A DNA stretch of 15,226 nt. Source: Minisyncoccota bacterium. Its GTDB lineage: Bacteria; Patescibacteriota; Microgenomatia; UBA1400; PJMF01. The stretch lies in assembly GCA_014728425.1 (NCBI GenBank), contig WJLO01000026.1:1-15226 (forward strand), read 5' to 3'. Below, piece by piece: positions 1 through 7,249 of the stretch. Under the pieces are notes generated by a model. The model was given only the letters and a program-made list of their open reading frames with translations. It ran no database searches and was not told where the DNA came from. Position 1 is the first letter of the stretch; every line of letters begins with the position of its first letter. The position numbers and the translations under genes were made by a program.

Positions 1-876
1 AAAACGGTTGCCTTGTTTAGCCTTGGCCTTGACCACTAAGCCATCTTGAAACTCTAAAAAAACATCTTTAATTACATTGCCATAGCGATACAAGGGTTCA
101 TTAAAACGAATCCAGCCCTGAGTTCCGCGCCAATCTGGCGAAGTAAACAACTCAAAACTAGGAATATTGCGACCACTACCCCCTTGCCAAATCCGATCAG
201 CACCAAGCTTGACAGTTAAATCTACATCTGGGCCTTTGATCTTCAAATGTTTAATGCGCAACTTATTTAACTTGTCTTTGATCTCTTGCTGAAGACTAAA
301 AATCTCTTGCCATTTAGCCACTGGATTAGTTAAATCCAAAAAGCAGGCTTTAATAATCTGCTGCCAATAAGCTTCTAGCTCTAAGCCAACTTCAGCTGCT
401 TTAGCTGGTACTCCCCACAGAGCAGTAGTCCAAGTAAACTTGCCCTGAGTTTCTTTAGCTACTAGCCAGTCGCGATAAGCTTTTTTAGAATCTCGAGCTA
501 AAATAATTTTCTTAGGCTCTATTGCTGATAAAGCTCGTGGGTGAGGATCAGCAATGATATTGATTTGATGGTCAATCAGTTCTGTCCGACTTTTTAAATA
601 TTGTTGAGGAAAAAAAGTTAATTGTTTCTGATTAGCCAGATTATAATAATGTTGCTCAAAACCAGTAGCAGCTAGGCGTAATAGGGGATGAGCGCCAGCT
701 TTTAAAAGTTCGTTGTGTAAAGCTAAAGCCAGAGGTTTAGCCACATCAGGCACTATACACATTACTACCTCATCTGCTTTAACTCCCTGGCCTGAATTTA
801 AGGCAAAGTTAACCAGCACATGTGCATACTTTTGCAAAATCTCAGCTGATGGTTGATAATATTGGGGTTGCTTCAT
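1..876 (-). CDS. M29-family metalloaminopeptidase, C-terminus cut by the window edge
   Basis: This gene reads from an ATG at 876 down through base 1, giving 292 residues; the family is usually about 370-410, so roughly the last fifth is missing. Family M29 (AmpS/AmpT) enzymes are cytoplasmic two-metal aminopeptidases that remove N-terminal residues from peptides. Recognisable blocks are WTTALWGVPAKAAEVG (about 149-164), matching the family's W...P..A...G segment, and RNIPSFELFTSP (236-247) followed by LYRYGNVI (262-269). Glu242 in that block corresponds to the first metal ligand; the remaining Glu, His and Asp ligands would lie outside the window. The gene diverges from the cupin gene at 945 across 68 bases. 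No Shine-Dalgarno is visible; a weak box, TAAAGA, ends seven bases before the ATG, echoing the leaderless layout of other genes here. Family assignment is firm; peptide specificity is unknown. Confidence 0.85.
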   Translation of the reverse strand, partial: MKQPQYYQPSAEILQKYAHVLVNFALNSGQGVKADEVVMCIVPDVAKPLALALHNELLKAGAHPLLRLAATGFEQHYYNLANQKQLTFFPQQYLKSRTELIDHQINIIADPHPRALSAIEPKKIILARDSKKAYRDWLVAKETQGKFTWTTALWGVPAKAAEVGLELEAYWQQIIKACFLDLTNPVAKWQEIFSLQQEIKDKLNKLRIKHLKIKGPDVDLTVKLGADRIWQGGSGRNIPSFELFTSPDWRGTQGWIRFNEPLYRYGNVIKDVFLEFQDGLVVKAKAKQGNRF

Positions 877-932
877 TAAATAATCTTTAGTGGTGTAACA
901 TTTTATTATTAATTTTTGTTCATAATTTTAGT

Positions 933-938
933 TATAAT
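933..938 (+). promoter_or_regulatory. -10 box TATAAT, leaderless start of the cupin gene
   Basis: A perfect TATAAT ends six bases before the GTG at 945, so transcription should start at or next to the start codon. No purine-rich Shine-Dalgarno lies between, and no convincing -35 element is present at 16-18 bases upstream. Confidence 0.6.
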
Positions 939-944
939 GAACCA

Positions 945-1553
945 GTGTTAAACAAAAACCTATTTTACCAGCCTGAAGCTGATCTGAGAATATCAGAAAA
1001 CGTTTTTCGCACCCAAATTCAGGATCTTTATTACCTCACTTATACTAAAAAACATGATCAGCGTGGTTTTTTTGCTGAGATGCTTAAAATGCCAGCAATT
1101 GAAAACCTCACTGGCCAAGAGTTTAAGATTCAGCAACTGAATTTTTCTTATTCAAAAACCAAAGTAGTACGCGGCCTTCATGCTGAAGGCTGGAACAAGT
1201 TAGTAGCTGTGGTAGATGGCGAGGCTTGCTGCGTATTAGCTGATGTTCGCCAAAACTCTGAAACTTTTAAAAAAGTTGTTTACTTTAAACTCAATTTCGA
1301 CCCTGAAAATGAAACCGGCCAGATGCTTTATATTCCTCAAGGAGTGGCTAACTCAATTTGCTCGCTAAATGGCCCAGTAAGTTATATTTATGGGGTTGAT
1401 AAACTCTATAAAAATCGAGAGGCTAAAGATAATCTGGCCATCTCAATCTTTGATCCAGATTTAAAGATTCAATGGCCGTTTACCAAAGAGGAAATTATCT
1501 TATCTAACCGCGATCAACAAGCAATTACTTTAACAGAGTTATTAAAAAAATAA
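945..1553 (+). CDS. RmlC-like cupin (dTDP-4-dehydrorhamnose 3,5-epimerase family)
   Basis: The 202-residue product matches the dTDP-sugar epimerase cupin family, which epimerises C3 and C5 of dTDP-4-keto-6-deoxyglucose for rhamnose synthesis or acts on related nucleotide sugars. Visible signatures are RGFF (40-43), the core VVRGLHAEGWNKLV (75-88), the LADVR strand (98-102), the turn YIPQGVANSI (129-138) and FDPDLKIQWP (169-178) before LSNRD (186-190). His79 in RGLH and Asp170 fit the catalytic His-Asp pair, and Tyr147, Tyr149 and Tyr155 are candidates for the acid. The usual AHGF of RmlC is ANSI here, so a histidine beside the sugar site is replaced by Asn136. No rmlA, rmlB or rmlD gene is nearby, so the substrate cannot be named; a 3-epimerase or sugar ketoisomerase is possible. 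The GTG start is chosen because the -10 box places transcription there. Confidence 0.75.
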   Translation: MLNKNLFYQPEADLRISENVFRTQIQDLYYLTYTKKHDQRGFFAEMLKMPAIENLTGQEFKIQQLNFSYSKTKVVRGLHAEGWNKLVAVVDGEACCVLADVRQNSETFKKVVYFKLNFDPENETGQMLYIPQGVANSICSLNGPVSYIYGVDKLYKNREAKDNLAISIFDPDLKIQWPFTKEEIILSNRDQQAITLTELLKK

Positions 1554-1566
1554 CTGGAACAGTAAA

Positions 1567-1599
1567 TTGTCACTAATATTAACTCTTAATAGTGAACAA
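1567..1599. terminator. AT-rich hairpin between convergent genes
   Basis: A stem of TTGT, CAC and TATTAA pairs with TTAATA, GTG and ACAA around a CTC loop (1583-1585), with small bulges at 1574-1576 and 1595. It lies 14 bases past the cupin stop and 82 bases past the stop of the convergent gene, so it could end transcription from both sides. There is no long T run, so this is a weak call. Confidence 0.3.
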
Positions 1600-1680
1600 C
1601 AGCTAGCTTCAATGCCGTTGCAAACCACCAAGTTGATAATCCTAAAAATTTAAGCTGAAGAGGAATGTCTACTAATGAGT

Positions 1681-2265
1681 TTAACCTGAACTATAATCTT
1701 TATTTTGACTCATGTCTCGCTCAATTAAATTGCGCAAATAAACCGAGCGAGGAATTTTTCTATCCTTAGCAATCCAATCTAAATAGTTTTGATGTTTGGG
1801 CGAGATAAAAAAGTTAAAGCGAGCATCCTGTTGGTCTGCTGCATAATCAATGGCATATTTAAGCACATCTGCTAAATCATTTTTGGTGTACTCTAGTACT
1901 TGTAGTTTGTCGTTTTCAATGCCAGTGGCAAAATATGGTTCATAATCTTTAAGATGCAAGGCAATCACTGGCTTGCTGCTTTCCAAGGCCTTTTGTAACA
2001 AATAGCCCATGGAGAGACTGTGTAATGATACCTCTAAAATTACCAGATCAGCAGACTTAATATGCTTCATCGTGCGCTTAAAATGAGCTATGCGGCTTTT
2101 ATGATCCCCTTCATAGAATTTTTTTCTATAAGTGGAACTTTTTTCATTAATGGTCAAATCATTTAGATGAGTATGGCCTAATTTTTTGATTAAACGATAG
2201 ATTTGTTGATAGTTCTTTTCAAATTGTTTGAGGCCCCGGGCAGAATAATCAAAATAGACTTTCAT
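1681..2265 (-). CDS. Nucleoside-deoxyribosyltransferase-like domain fused to a ribbon-helix-helix domain
   Basis: The 194-residue protein has two parts. Residues 1-145 read as a Rossmann-like fold of the nucleoside 2-deoxyribosyltransferase/TIR-like group: strand MKVYFDYS (1-8), helix 11-28, a second strand-helix with ADLVILEVSLHSLSMGY (72-88), then KPVIALHL (98-105). The catalytic Glu expected after the SMGY turn is missing (Leu89-Leu90). Residues 148-184, from ARFNFFISP to YLRNLIERDM, look like a ribbon-helix-helix DNA-binding unit: a short strand, helix, turn and helix ending in the typical YLRxLIERD. I infer a nucleotide-sensing regulator rather than an enzyme; a residual glycosidase is the alternative. 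It follows the cyclohydrolase gene with eight bases between them, but TATAAT at 2278-2273 sits seven bases before its ATG, so it can also be transcribed alone. No characterised homologue comes to mind. Confidence 0.6.
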   Translation of the reverse strand: MKVYFDYSARGLKQFEKNYQQIYRLIKKLGHTHLNDLTINEKSSTYRKKFYEGDHKSRIAHFKRTMKHIKSADLVILEVSLHSLSMGYLLQKALESSKPVIALHLKDYEPYFATGIENDKLQVLEYTKNDLADVLKYAIDYAADQQDARFNFFISPKHQNYLDWIAKDRKIPRSVYLRNLIERDMSQNKDYSSG

Positions 2266-2272
2266 GTTAATG

Positions 2273-2278
2273 ATTATA
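2273..2278 (-). promoter_or_regulatory. -10 box TATAAT overlapping the upstream stop codon
   Basis: TATAAT on the minus strand is followed by exactly seven bases and the ATG at 2265. Its central TAA (2276-2274) is also the stop codon of the cyclohydrolase gene, so the promoter and the end of the upstream gene share bases. Confidence 0.55.
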
Positions 2279-3005
2279 CTATAGATTTAAGATAAGCGAT
2301 AATCCCATTTAAAATTCGCAGGTTGTTCTTGATTTTCACCATCATACCCAGAGTAAAAGGCACTACTGCTGTCTGGCTCTGGTTAGTAAGTCGTTTTAAA
2401 AAGTTGTCAGAAATTAAATGACCTAATTTATTTTTTTTCACGGTCAGATAATCCACGGCTTTCTCCTCTAAATCATAAACCAATTCAACTCGATCTACTT
2501 CATAATCAGCCTGCTGGACTTGCTTGATTTTTTTCGGATTATTAGTTACTAATTTGATCTGTTTACTGACTTTTAGATCGCCCAAGGCGTCAATAGCAGC
2601 TTTATAGCTCCGAGGATCAATTGCATAATGAAGTTTTTTAAAAGCCTCTACAGTATCTAAATTCAATTCATTTTCTAAATTCATGGCATTAATTTTCCTC
2701 AGCAAACCATGTCCCCGACCTTCTTGATCCAGATAAATGATCACTCCTCGGCCTTCTCTTTGGATTAGCTCAAAAGTTTGATTAAGTTGTTGCTTGCAGT
2801 CACACTCAAAGGAATGAAAAGCCTCAGCAAACAAGCAAGAGGAATGGATCCTAACTAGGCAGTTTTTCTGAGTTAAATCACCAGTAGCAAAACTCAAACA
2901 AGATTGAGAATTGTGAGAGCTACGGTGTAATGAAGCCTGGAAGTTTCCAAACTTGGTCGATAATCTAGTACTAGATATAATTGGCACTATACTAAAAACA
3001 TTCAA
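2274..3005 (-). CDS. ribA: GTP cyclohydrolase II-like protein with a Tyr-to-Met active-site change
   Basis: The 243-residue protein has the full GTP cyclohydrolase II core: FGNF (19-22), VRIHSSC (51-57), FECDC (66-70), EGRGVIIYLDQEGRG (84-98), DTVEA (117-121), DPR (130-132), TNNPKK (154-159) and YLTVKKNKLGHL (186-197). Cys57, Cys68 and Cys70 keep the spacing of the zinc ligands Cys54, Cys65 and Cys67 of E. coli RibA. Asp130 and Arg132 match Asp126 and Arg128. The residue matching E. coli Tyr105 is Met108; the HRQEGR Arg90 is Asp93 here. In Streptomyces SCO6655 a Met at this position yields the formylated pyrimidine FAPy instead of the riboflavin precursor. About 45 residues extend past the normal end. 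No ribB, ribD, ribE or ribH is present. The TTG start is supported by TATTAA ending seven bases upstream; GTG at residue 7 is an alternative. Fold certain, product inferred. Confidence 0.85.
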   Translation of the reverse strand: MNVFSIVPIISSTRLSTKFGNFQASLHRSSHNSQSCLSFATGDLTQKNCLVRIHSSCLFAEAFHSFECDCKQQLNQTFELIQREGRGVIIYLDQEGRGHGLLRKINAMNLENELNLDTVEAFKKLHYAIDPRSYKAAIDALGDLKVSKQIKLVTNNPKKIKQVQQADYEVDRVELVYDLEEKAVDYLTVKKNKLGHLISDNFLKRLTNQSQTAVVPFTLGMMVKIKNNLRILNGIIAYLKSIV

Positions 3006-3006
3006 G

Positions 3007-3018
3007 TATTAATTAATA
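3007..3018. promoter_or_regulatory. 12-bp perfect palindrome over the cyclohydrolase promoter
   Basis: TATTAATTAATA reads the same on both strands and lies directly upstream of the TTG at 3005. On the minus strand its first six bases, TATTAA (3018-3013), are a four-of-six match to the -10 consensus at the spacing used elsewhere here. It could be an operator for a dimeric repressor, such as the neighbouring ribbon-helix-helix protein; this is inference, and AT-rich palindromes also arise by chance. Confidence 0.35.
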
Positions 3019-3060
3019 ACCCGGCATACATATTAGCATTGTCATTGACTAAACTCAAGG

Positions 3061-6000
3061 CTAGTTATCTGTAACTTGCTCTAAAAAACTCAATCCTCTA
3101 ATCTCCTGCATGACCTCTTTAATCAGTTTTTTTAACTCGGCCACTTCGCCGCCGTCTAAAATAAACTCGCGTCGCACAAATTTGTTACTTCTTTTTACTG
3201 GTTCAATAAAATCAAATCTAGCTTTAGTGGCAGTGGGAATAAAAGAACGGTCGAGCTCAGTTAATAGTTTATAAAAGAGCAGTTGTCGTTTATATGGTCC
3301 GCGAATGCTCACTGGCAAACTCTGTTCTCGTTCTGATAAATTGGCCGAAACAGTTTTGCCTTCGATCTCATTTTTACTTTTAGGTCGACCGGTTTTGTAA
3401 TCAATCACACAAACAGTTTTCTCGTTCTTATCAAGCCAATCTATACGATCAATTCTACCAGTTAAAACAATGTCGTCAAGCACGGTTTTACTCCAGCCAG
3501 TGCCAAAAAACCGCTCTACAAATAAAGGTGTTACCTGTTCATCTTGATAATGCTGATAATACTGCTTCAAAATCTCTTGACCATGAGCTAATCGCTGGCG
3601 ATAATCTTCTGGAGTAAGCACCTCTTGTTTTAAAGCTTGAGCAAAGCTTTGTAAAAATTTTTTTAATGGTGGACGATGGCCTTGCTCTAACAAAAACTTA
3701 TATTTTTGTTCCAAAGCAGCATGAACTGCACTGCCAAAGGCCATTGGTATTGGCTTGGCTCGAGGCACTCTCAGGAGAAAATTATCTACAAACTCTTGAG
3801 GATCGCGCAAGTAAGTGTTTAGAGCCGTGACTGATAAGCGAAAATCTTTAACCAAAGCTTGAAAAAACTCTTGCTCAGCAGTTTTTAACGGGCGCGCAGG
3901 AGCTGGAGCTAATAATTTTGCTAAATGATCGCTAGCTTGTTCCAAAGTTGATTGAGCCGTGAGTTTGGTAAATTCTGGCAACTCTTCTAAAAATAAACTA
4001 GCAGTAGTTTCTTTAGAGCGCCCTTCTTGTACAAACGAGCGAGGATAAGTAATTGTTACCTGTTTAGCAGCTCGAGTTAAAGCCACATAAAACAATCGAC
4101 GATCATCTTCGTTACGTTCTTTTTTTGATAAATCAGTATTTTTTAAAATTGCCGCTGGCAATTTAATCAACTCCCGATGGCGATTGTTTCCCCATTTGCC
4201 ATCTACAACATGCAACAAAAACACATAATCCCATTCCAAGCCTTTAGCCTTGTGCACAGTAGCTAAGTTAACTGCCTGATCTTTTAGATTAAGATCATCA
4301 ACATTTAACTTTAAACCATAAGCTTGCATGGTTTGAATAGCTTGAAGAAAACCTGCCAATTTAAGATCATGCTGCTGCCACACTAAGGCTTTGATCTGCC
4401 CAAACAATGAGTTTAGCTGATTTAACAACTCTGGCTTATTATCTTGACTTAAAATCCAGTCTAAATAGCCAGACTCTTTAATCACTTGCTCAAACCAGGC
4501 TGGGAAAGTTAATTTTGCATCTAAGCTGCTCCAGGTTAACAACTGATTTAAAAACTGCTCTAGTTGGTTAAACTCCAAAGCGGTGACTTTTTTACCCACC
4601 ACTTTCTTGCTAAAAGGCTCAAAACCAGCTTGAATAGTCTCAACCAAGCCTTGGCGGCTTTTACCAGCTACTCTAGCTAGCTGCATTACTAGCAACTCAT
4701 CCAAATCAACCCAAGGATAAAGCATTAACTGAAAAAACTCTTCGGTTTCACTGCTACTGCGCAAATCTACTAAAACTTGAAAAAACTTAAACAACTGCTG
4801 TAAATATTCTTGTTCTAAAATATTAGCTCCTCCAGTAATTTCATAATCCAATTCCCACTTAGCTAATACTTCAGCTAACTCAGCCTCATCAGCATTATGG
4901 CGATAAAGCACTGCAATTTGATTAGGCTTAACCCCCTGTTTTAATAACTTGCTAATCTCCTGAGCTAACCAAACTAACTCTAAAGTCTGCGCTGGAGCCT
5001 CCAAAACTCTAATAGCTGGTAATTTACTCTGATAACCTTGAATTGGCTCTGGTTCAACCACTAATTGATTGTTTTTGATCACCTGCTGAGCAGAATCATA
5101 AAGAGCTTGCGGACAACGATAACCTTGATCAAGCTGCACTACTAAAGCCTGAGGGTAATGTTCTTGAAACTCTAAAATATTTTCTAAAGAAGCCCCTTGA
5201 AATCGATAGATAGCCTGATTTGGATCACCTACTACAAAAATATTGGCTTGCTGTCCCCAATAATCAGCTAGCTTTATCACTACCTGATTTTGCGCTGAGT
5301 TAGTGTCTTGGTATTCATCAACTAAAAAATAATGAAGGTTTTCTTGATACTCTCGCAATAACAACTGATGCTCAGTAAAAGCCTCAACCACCAAGGCAAT
5401 CATGTCATCAAAATCATAACGACCCACCTGGCGTAATTGTTGCTCATAAGCCTGATACAACAAAAACAGTTCTTGATTTTTATCTAGCTGACGCTGCCAG
5501 CGGCGCTGCGCTGTTAAAGTTAGCTCAGGCTTGCCATTGGGCTTTTTAGCTTTTTTAGCTTGCGCTAGAGCCACTGCCTCTTGTTCTAAAATCTCTTGAA
5601 ACTCTTTTAGGTTAATCCCTTCTCGCTTGAGATCTGAAATAGCTCTAATTACAGTTTTAAGATATAGATAAGGAGCATTCAGTGGTCTTAATAGCTCCAA
5701 ATCAGTCTGGTCAATCAATTTTTGTAACAACTCATAGCGTTCTAAATCTGTTAAGGGCTGACTGCCTTGTTTAATAGGAAAATATTCTGGATGAGTTTGA
5801 ATAATCTCTTTACAAAAAGAGTGAAAAGTATGAATGTGTACATAATAACCAGTTTTGCCAATTAACTTCACAAGGCGTTCGCGCATATTAGCTGCTGCTG
5901 AATCAGTAAAAGTTAAAGCTAAAATAGCTTGTGGATCAGTGTCGGTTTGGTGCAGAATGTGAGCAATTCTAGTAGCCAATACTTGAGTTTTTCCAGTGCC

Positions 6001-6111
6001 AGGACCAGCCATGACCATGACTGGACCTTCAATAGCATCAACAGCTTTTTTTTGACTGGAATTAAGTCGTTGATAAGCGCGGTTAAATGAACTGCTTTTA
6101 GAGTTGGTCAT
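3061..6111 (-). CDS. UvrD/PcrA-type superfamily 1 helicase fused to a RecB-type nuclease
   Basis: From the ATG at 6111 the protein has 1016 residues. The helicase motifs appear in order: Q-motif LNSSQKKAV (16-24), Walker A AGPGTGKT (35-42), Walker B DEYQD (near 266-270), GDPNQAIYRFQGA (near 295-307), GYRCP (near 330-334), VHKAKGLEWD (near 619-628) and RRLFYVALTRA (near 671-681). The C-terminal third is a PD-(D/E)XK nuclease: His796 in GSAVHAAL, Asp888 in GRIDRID, Asp904 and Lys906 in VIDYKTG, then QLLFY (943-947). The set resembles AddA/AdnA-type helicase-nucleases that resect double-strand breaks. The cysteines of an AddB-like iron-sulfur cluster are absent: YLRDP replaces the usual YxxCP near 767. 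An upstream TTG (6144) and ATG (6120) are in frame but lie upstream of or inside the TATAAT that points to 6111. A partner subunit is not in view. Confidence 0.93.
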   Translation of the reverse strand: MTNSKSSSFNRAYQRLNSSQKKAVDAIEGPVMVMAGPGTGKTQVLATRIAHILHQTDTDPQAILALTFTDSAAANMRERLVKLIGKTGYYVHIHTFHSFCKEIIQTHPEYFPIKQGSQPLTDLERYELLQKLIDQTDLELLRPLNAPYLYLKTVIRAISDLKREGINLKEFQEILEQEAVALAQAKKAKKPNGKPELTLTAQRRWQRQLDKNQELFLLYQAYEQQLRQVGRYDFDDMIALVVEAFTEHQLLLREYQENLHYFLVDEYQDTNSAQNQVVIKLADYWGQQANIFVVGDPNQAIYRFQGASLENILEFQEHYPQALVVQLDQGYRCPQALYDSAQQVIKNNQLVVEPEPIQGYQSKLPAIRVLEAPAQTLELVWLAQEISKLLKQGVKPNQIAVLYRHNADEAELAEVLAKWELDYEITGGANILEQEYLQQLFKFFQVLVDLRSSSETEEFFQLMLYPWVDLDELLVMQLARVAGKSRQGLVETIQAGFEPFSKKVVGKKVTALEFNQLEQFLNQLLTWSSLDAKLTFPAWFEQVIKESGYLDWILSQDNKPELLNQLNSLFGQIKALVWQQHDLKLAGFLQAIQTMQAYGLKLNVDDLNLKDQAVNLATVHKAKGLEWDYVFLLHVVDGKWGNNRHRELIKLPAAILKNTDLSKKERNEDDRRLFYVALTRAAKQVTITYPRSFVQEGRSKETTASLFLEELPEFTKLTAQSTLEQASDHLAKLLAPAPARPLKTAEQEFFQALVKDFRLSVTALNTYLRDPQEFVDNFLLRVPRAKPIPMAFGSAVHAALEQKYKFLLEQGHRPPLKKFLQSFAQALKQEVLTPEDYRQRLAHGQEILKQYYQHYQDEQVTPLFVERFFGTGWSKTVLDDIVLTGRIDRIDWLDKNEKTVCVIDYKTGRPKSKNEIEGKTVSANLSEREQSLPVSIRGPYKRQLLFYKLLTELDRSFIPTATKARFDFIEPVKRSNKFVRREFILDGGEVAELKKLIKEVMQEIRGLSFLEQVTDN

Positions 6112-6118
6112 TAGCGTC

Positions 6119-6124
6119 ATTATA
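6119..6124 (-). promoter_or_regulatory. -10 box TATAAT, leaderless start of the helicase-nuclease gene
   Basis: TATAAT on the minus strand is followed by seven bases (6118-6112) and the ATG at 6111. The box overlaps an upstream in-frame ATG at 6120, which would therefore lie outside the transcript. Confidence 0.6.
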
Positions 6125-6149
6125 ATTGATTTAAAATAAAGCAACTATA

Positions 6150-7205
6150 TTAAGCTTTGTAATGCTCAAAAGCTTTTTTAACCTCTTGAGGGCTATTGGT
6201 TTGAAAAAGCTGAACTCGTAAAGCCTTGGCTTGAGAAAAGCCTTTTACATACCAACCCAAGTGTTTTCTCATGGGTGCAAAGCTATATTTTCTTTGTTGA
6301 TGAAAAGTTTGCTCATACAAATAACAGTGTTCTAAAGCCACTTGGATTTTCTCTGCTAAAGAAGGTTGATAATCTTGAAACACCCAAGGATTGCCCCAAC
6401 TCGCCCGACCAATTAGTACTCCTGCCACTCCATAAGTTTGCGCCTTGAGCACTGCCTCTTGTCTAGACTGCACATTACCATTACCTAAAATCAGTGTGTC
6501 AGTACCCTGAGCTAACTCCACTGCTTGCCCAATAGCTGACCAATCGGCTTGGCCACTATAACCTTGTTTAAAAGTACGACCATGCAAAGCAATTGCTGCT
6601 GGTTGCATAGCTAATAACCTTGGCAGCCAATCTTTAAGTTGCTGCTGCTTATACCCTAGTCTAGTTTTAATACTAACCGGCACTGGTTTTCTCACAGTAA
6701 CCAGGATAGGGGAGCAGGGGAGAGTAGTCTGACTAACTGTTTTAACTGCTGCACTTAAATCTGCACAATCAGCTACAGTTTTGCCATTAAGCCAATCTTC
6801 TACCCCAGCCTGAGTAGCTTGGATAATTTGCTGTGCCAACAGGGGAGTCTTGATCAAGCCAGCCCCTGCTCCACTGTTAGTAACATTTTTACTTGGACAA
6901 CCCATGTTAAGATCAATGCCAGCAAAACCTAATTGACAAAGCAACACTGCTACCTGACGAAAAAATCGTGGTGTTTGTCCATAAACCTGAGCAATGATCG
7001 GCTGCTGATCATGATCATAAAACAACTCTCTAGGAAAATACTTTTGTCCTCGACACAAAGCCTCTACACTGCAAAACTCTGTATAAATCAAATCCGGCTG
7101 GCCATACTTTTTAGTAATTTGGCGAAAGGGATGATCACTCACTCCATCCATTGGAGCTAAGCCTAAAATCGGTTGAGTTAATTTTTGCCAACAATACTGG
7201 CTCAT
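6150..7205 (-). CDS. dus: tRNA-dihydrouridine synthase
   Basis: The 351-residue protein is an FMN-dependent enzyme that reduces uridines in the tRNA D-loop using NAD(P)H. It starts with LAPMDGVSDHPFR (16-28), the FMN-binding entry of the TIM barrel. The catalytic cysteine is Cys103 in LNMGCPSKNV. Further contacts are Lys180 in SIKTRLGY, HGRTFKQGYSG (208-218), GNGNV (241-245) and GRASWGNPW (266-274), followed by a helical tRNA-binding end. About 35 residues (roughly 140-175) lie between the helix after the catalytic loop and the SIKTRLG strand, where relatives normally have a shorter link; this accounts for a length slightly above the usual 310-340. The ATG at 7205 is preferred over GTG 7211 because TAAAAT ends exactly seven bases before it. 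The gene lies between the C39-like gene and the helicase with gaps of about 40 bases; each neighbour has its own start signal. Confidence 0.93.
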   Translation of the reverse strand: MSQYCWQKLTQPILGLAPMDGVSDHPFRQITKKYGQPDLIYTEFCSVEALCRGQKYFPRELFYDHDQQPIIAQVYGQTPRFFRQVAVLLCQLGFAGIDLNMGCPSKNVTNSGAGAGLIKTPLLAQQIIQATQAGVEDWLNGKTVADCADLSAAVKTVSQTTLPCSPILVTVRKPVPVSIKTRLGYKQQQLKDWLPRLLAMQPAAIALHGRTFKQGYSGQADWSAIGQAVELAQGTDTLILGNGNVQSRQEAVLKAQTYGVAGVLIGRASWGNPWVFQDYQPSLAEKIQVALEHCYLYEQTFHQQRKYSFAPMRKHLGWYVKGFSQAKALRVQLFQTNSPQEVKKAFEHYKA

Positions 7206-7212
7206 GAACACA

Positions 7213-7218
7213 ATTTTA
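7213..7218 (-). promoter_or_regulatory. -10 box TAAAAT, leaderless start of dus
   Basis: TAAAAT on the minus strand is followed by seven bases (7212-7206) and the ATG at 7205. No Shine-Dalgarno is present. Confidence 0.5.
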
Positions 7219-7249
7219 GCATTCTTAAGATTAAATTCATCTAAGTAGA

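Noticed and set aside
3006-3060. FMN riboswitch before the cyclohydrolase gene
   Set aside because: Only 55 bases separate it from the helicase stop and the transcript appears leaderless; there is no room for the aptamer.
6112-6144. Upstream TTG start for the helicase-nuclease
   Set aside because: The segment contains the TATAAT promoter; ATG 6111 lies exactly seven bases after it and begins a normal N-terminus.
6933-7160. Open frame opposite dus
   Set aside because: Antisense shadow of a fully conserved enzyme; no promoter or ribosome site.
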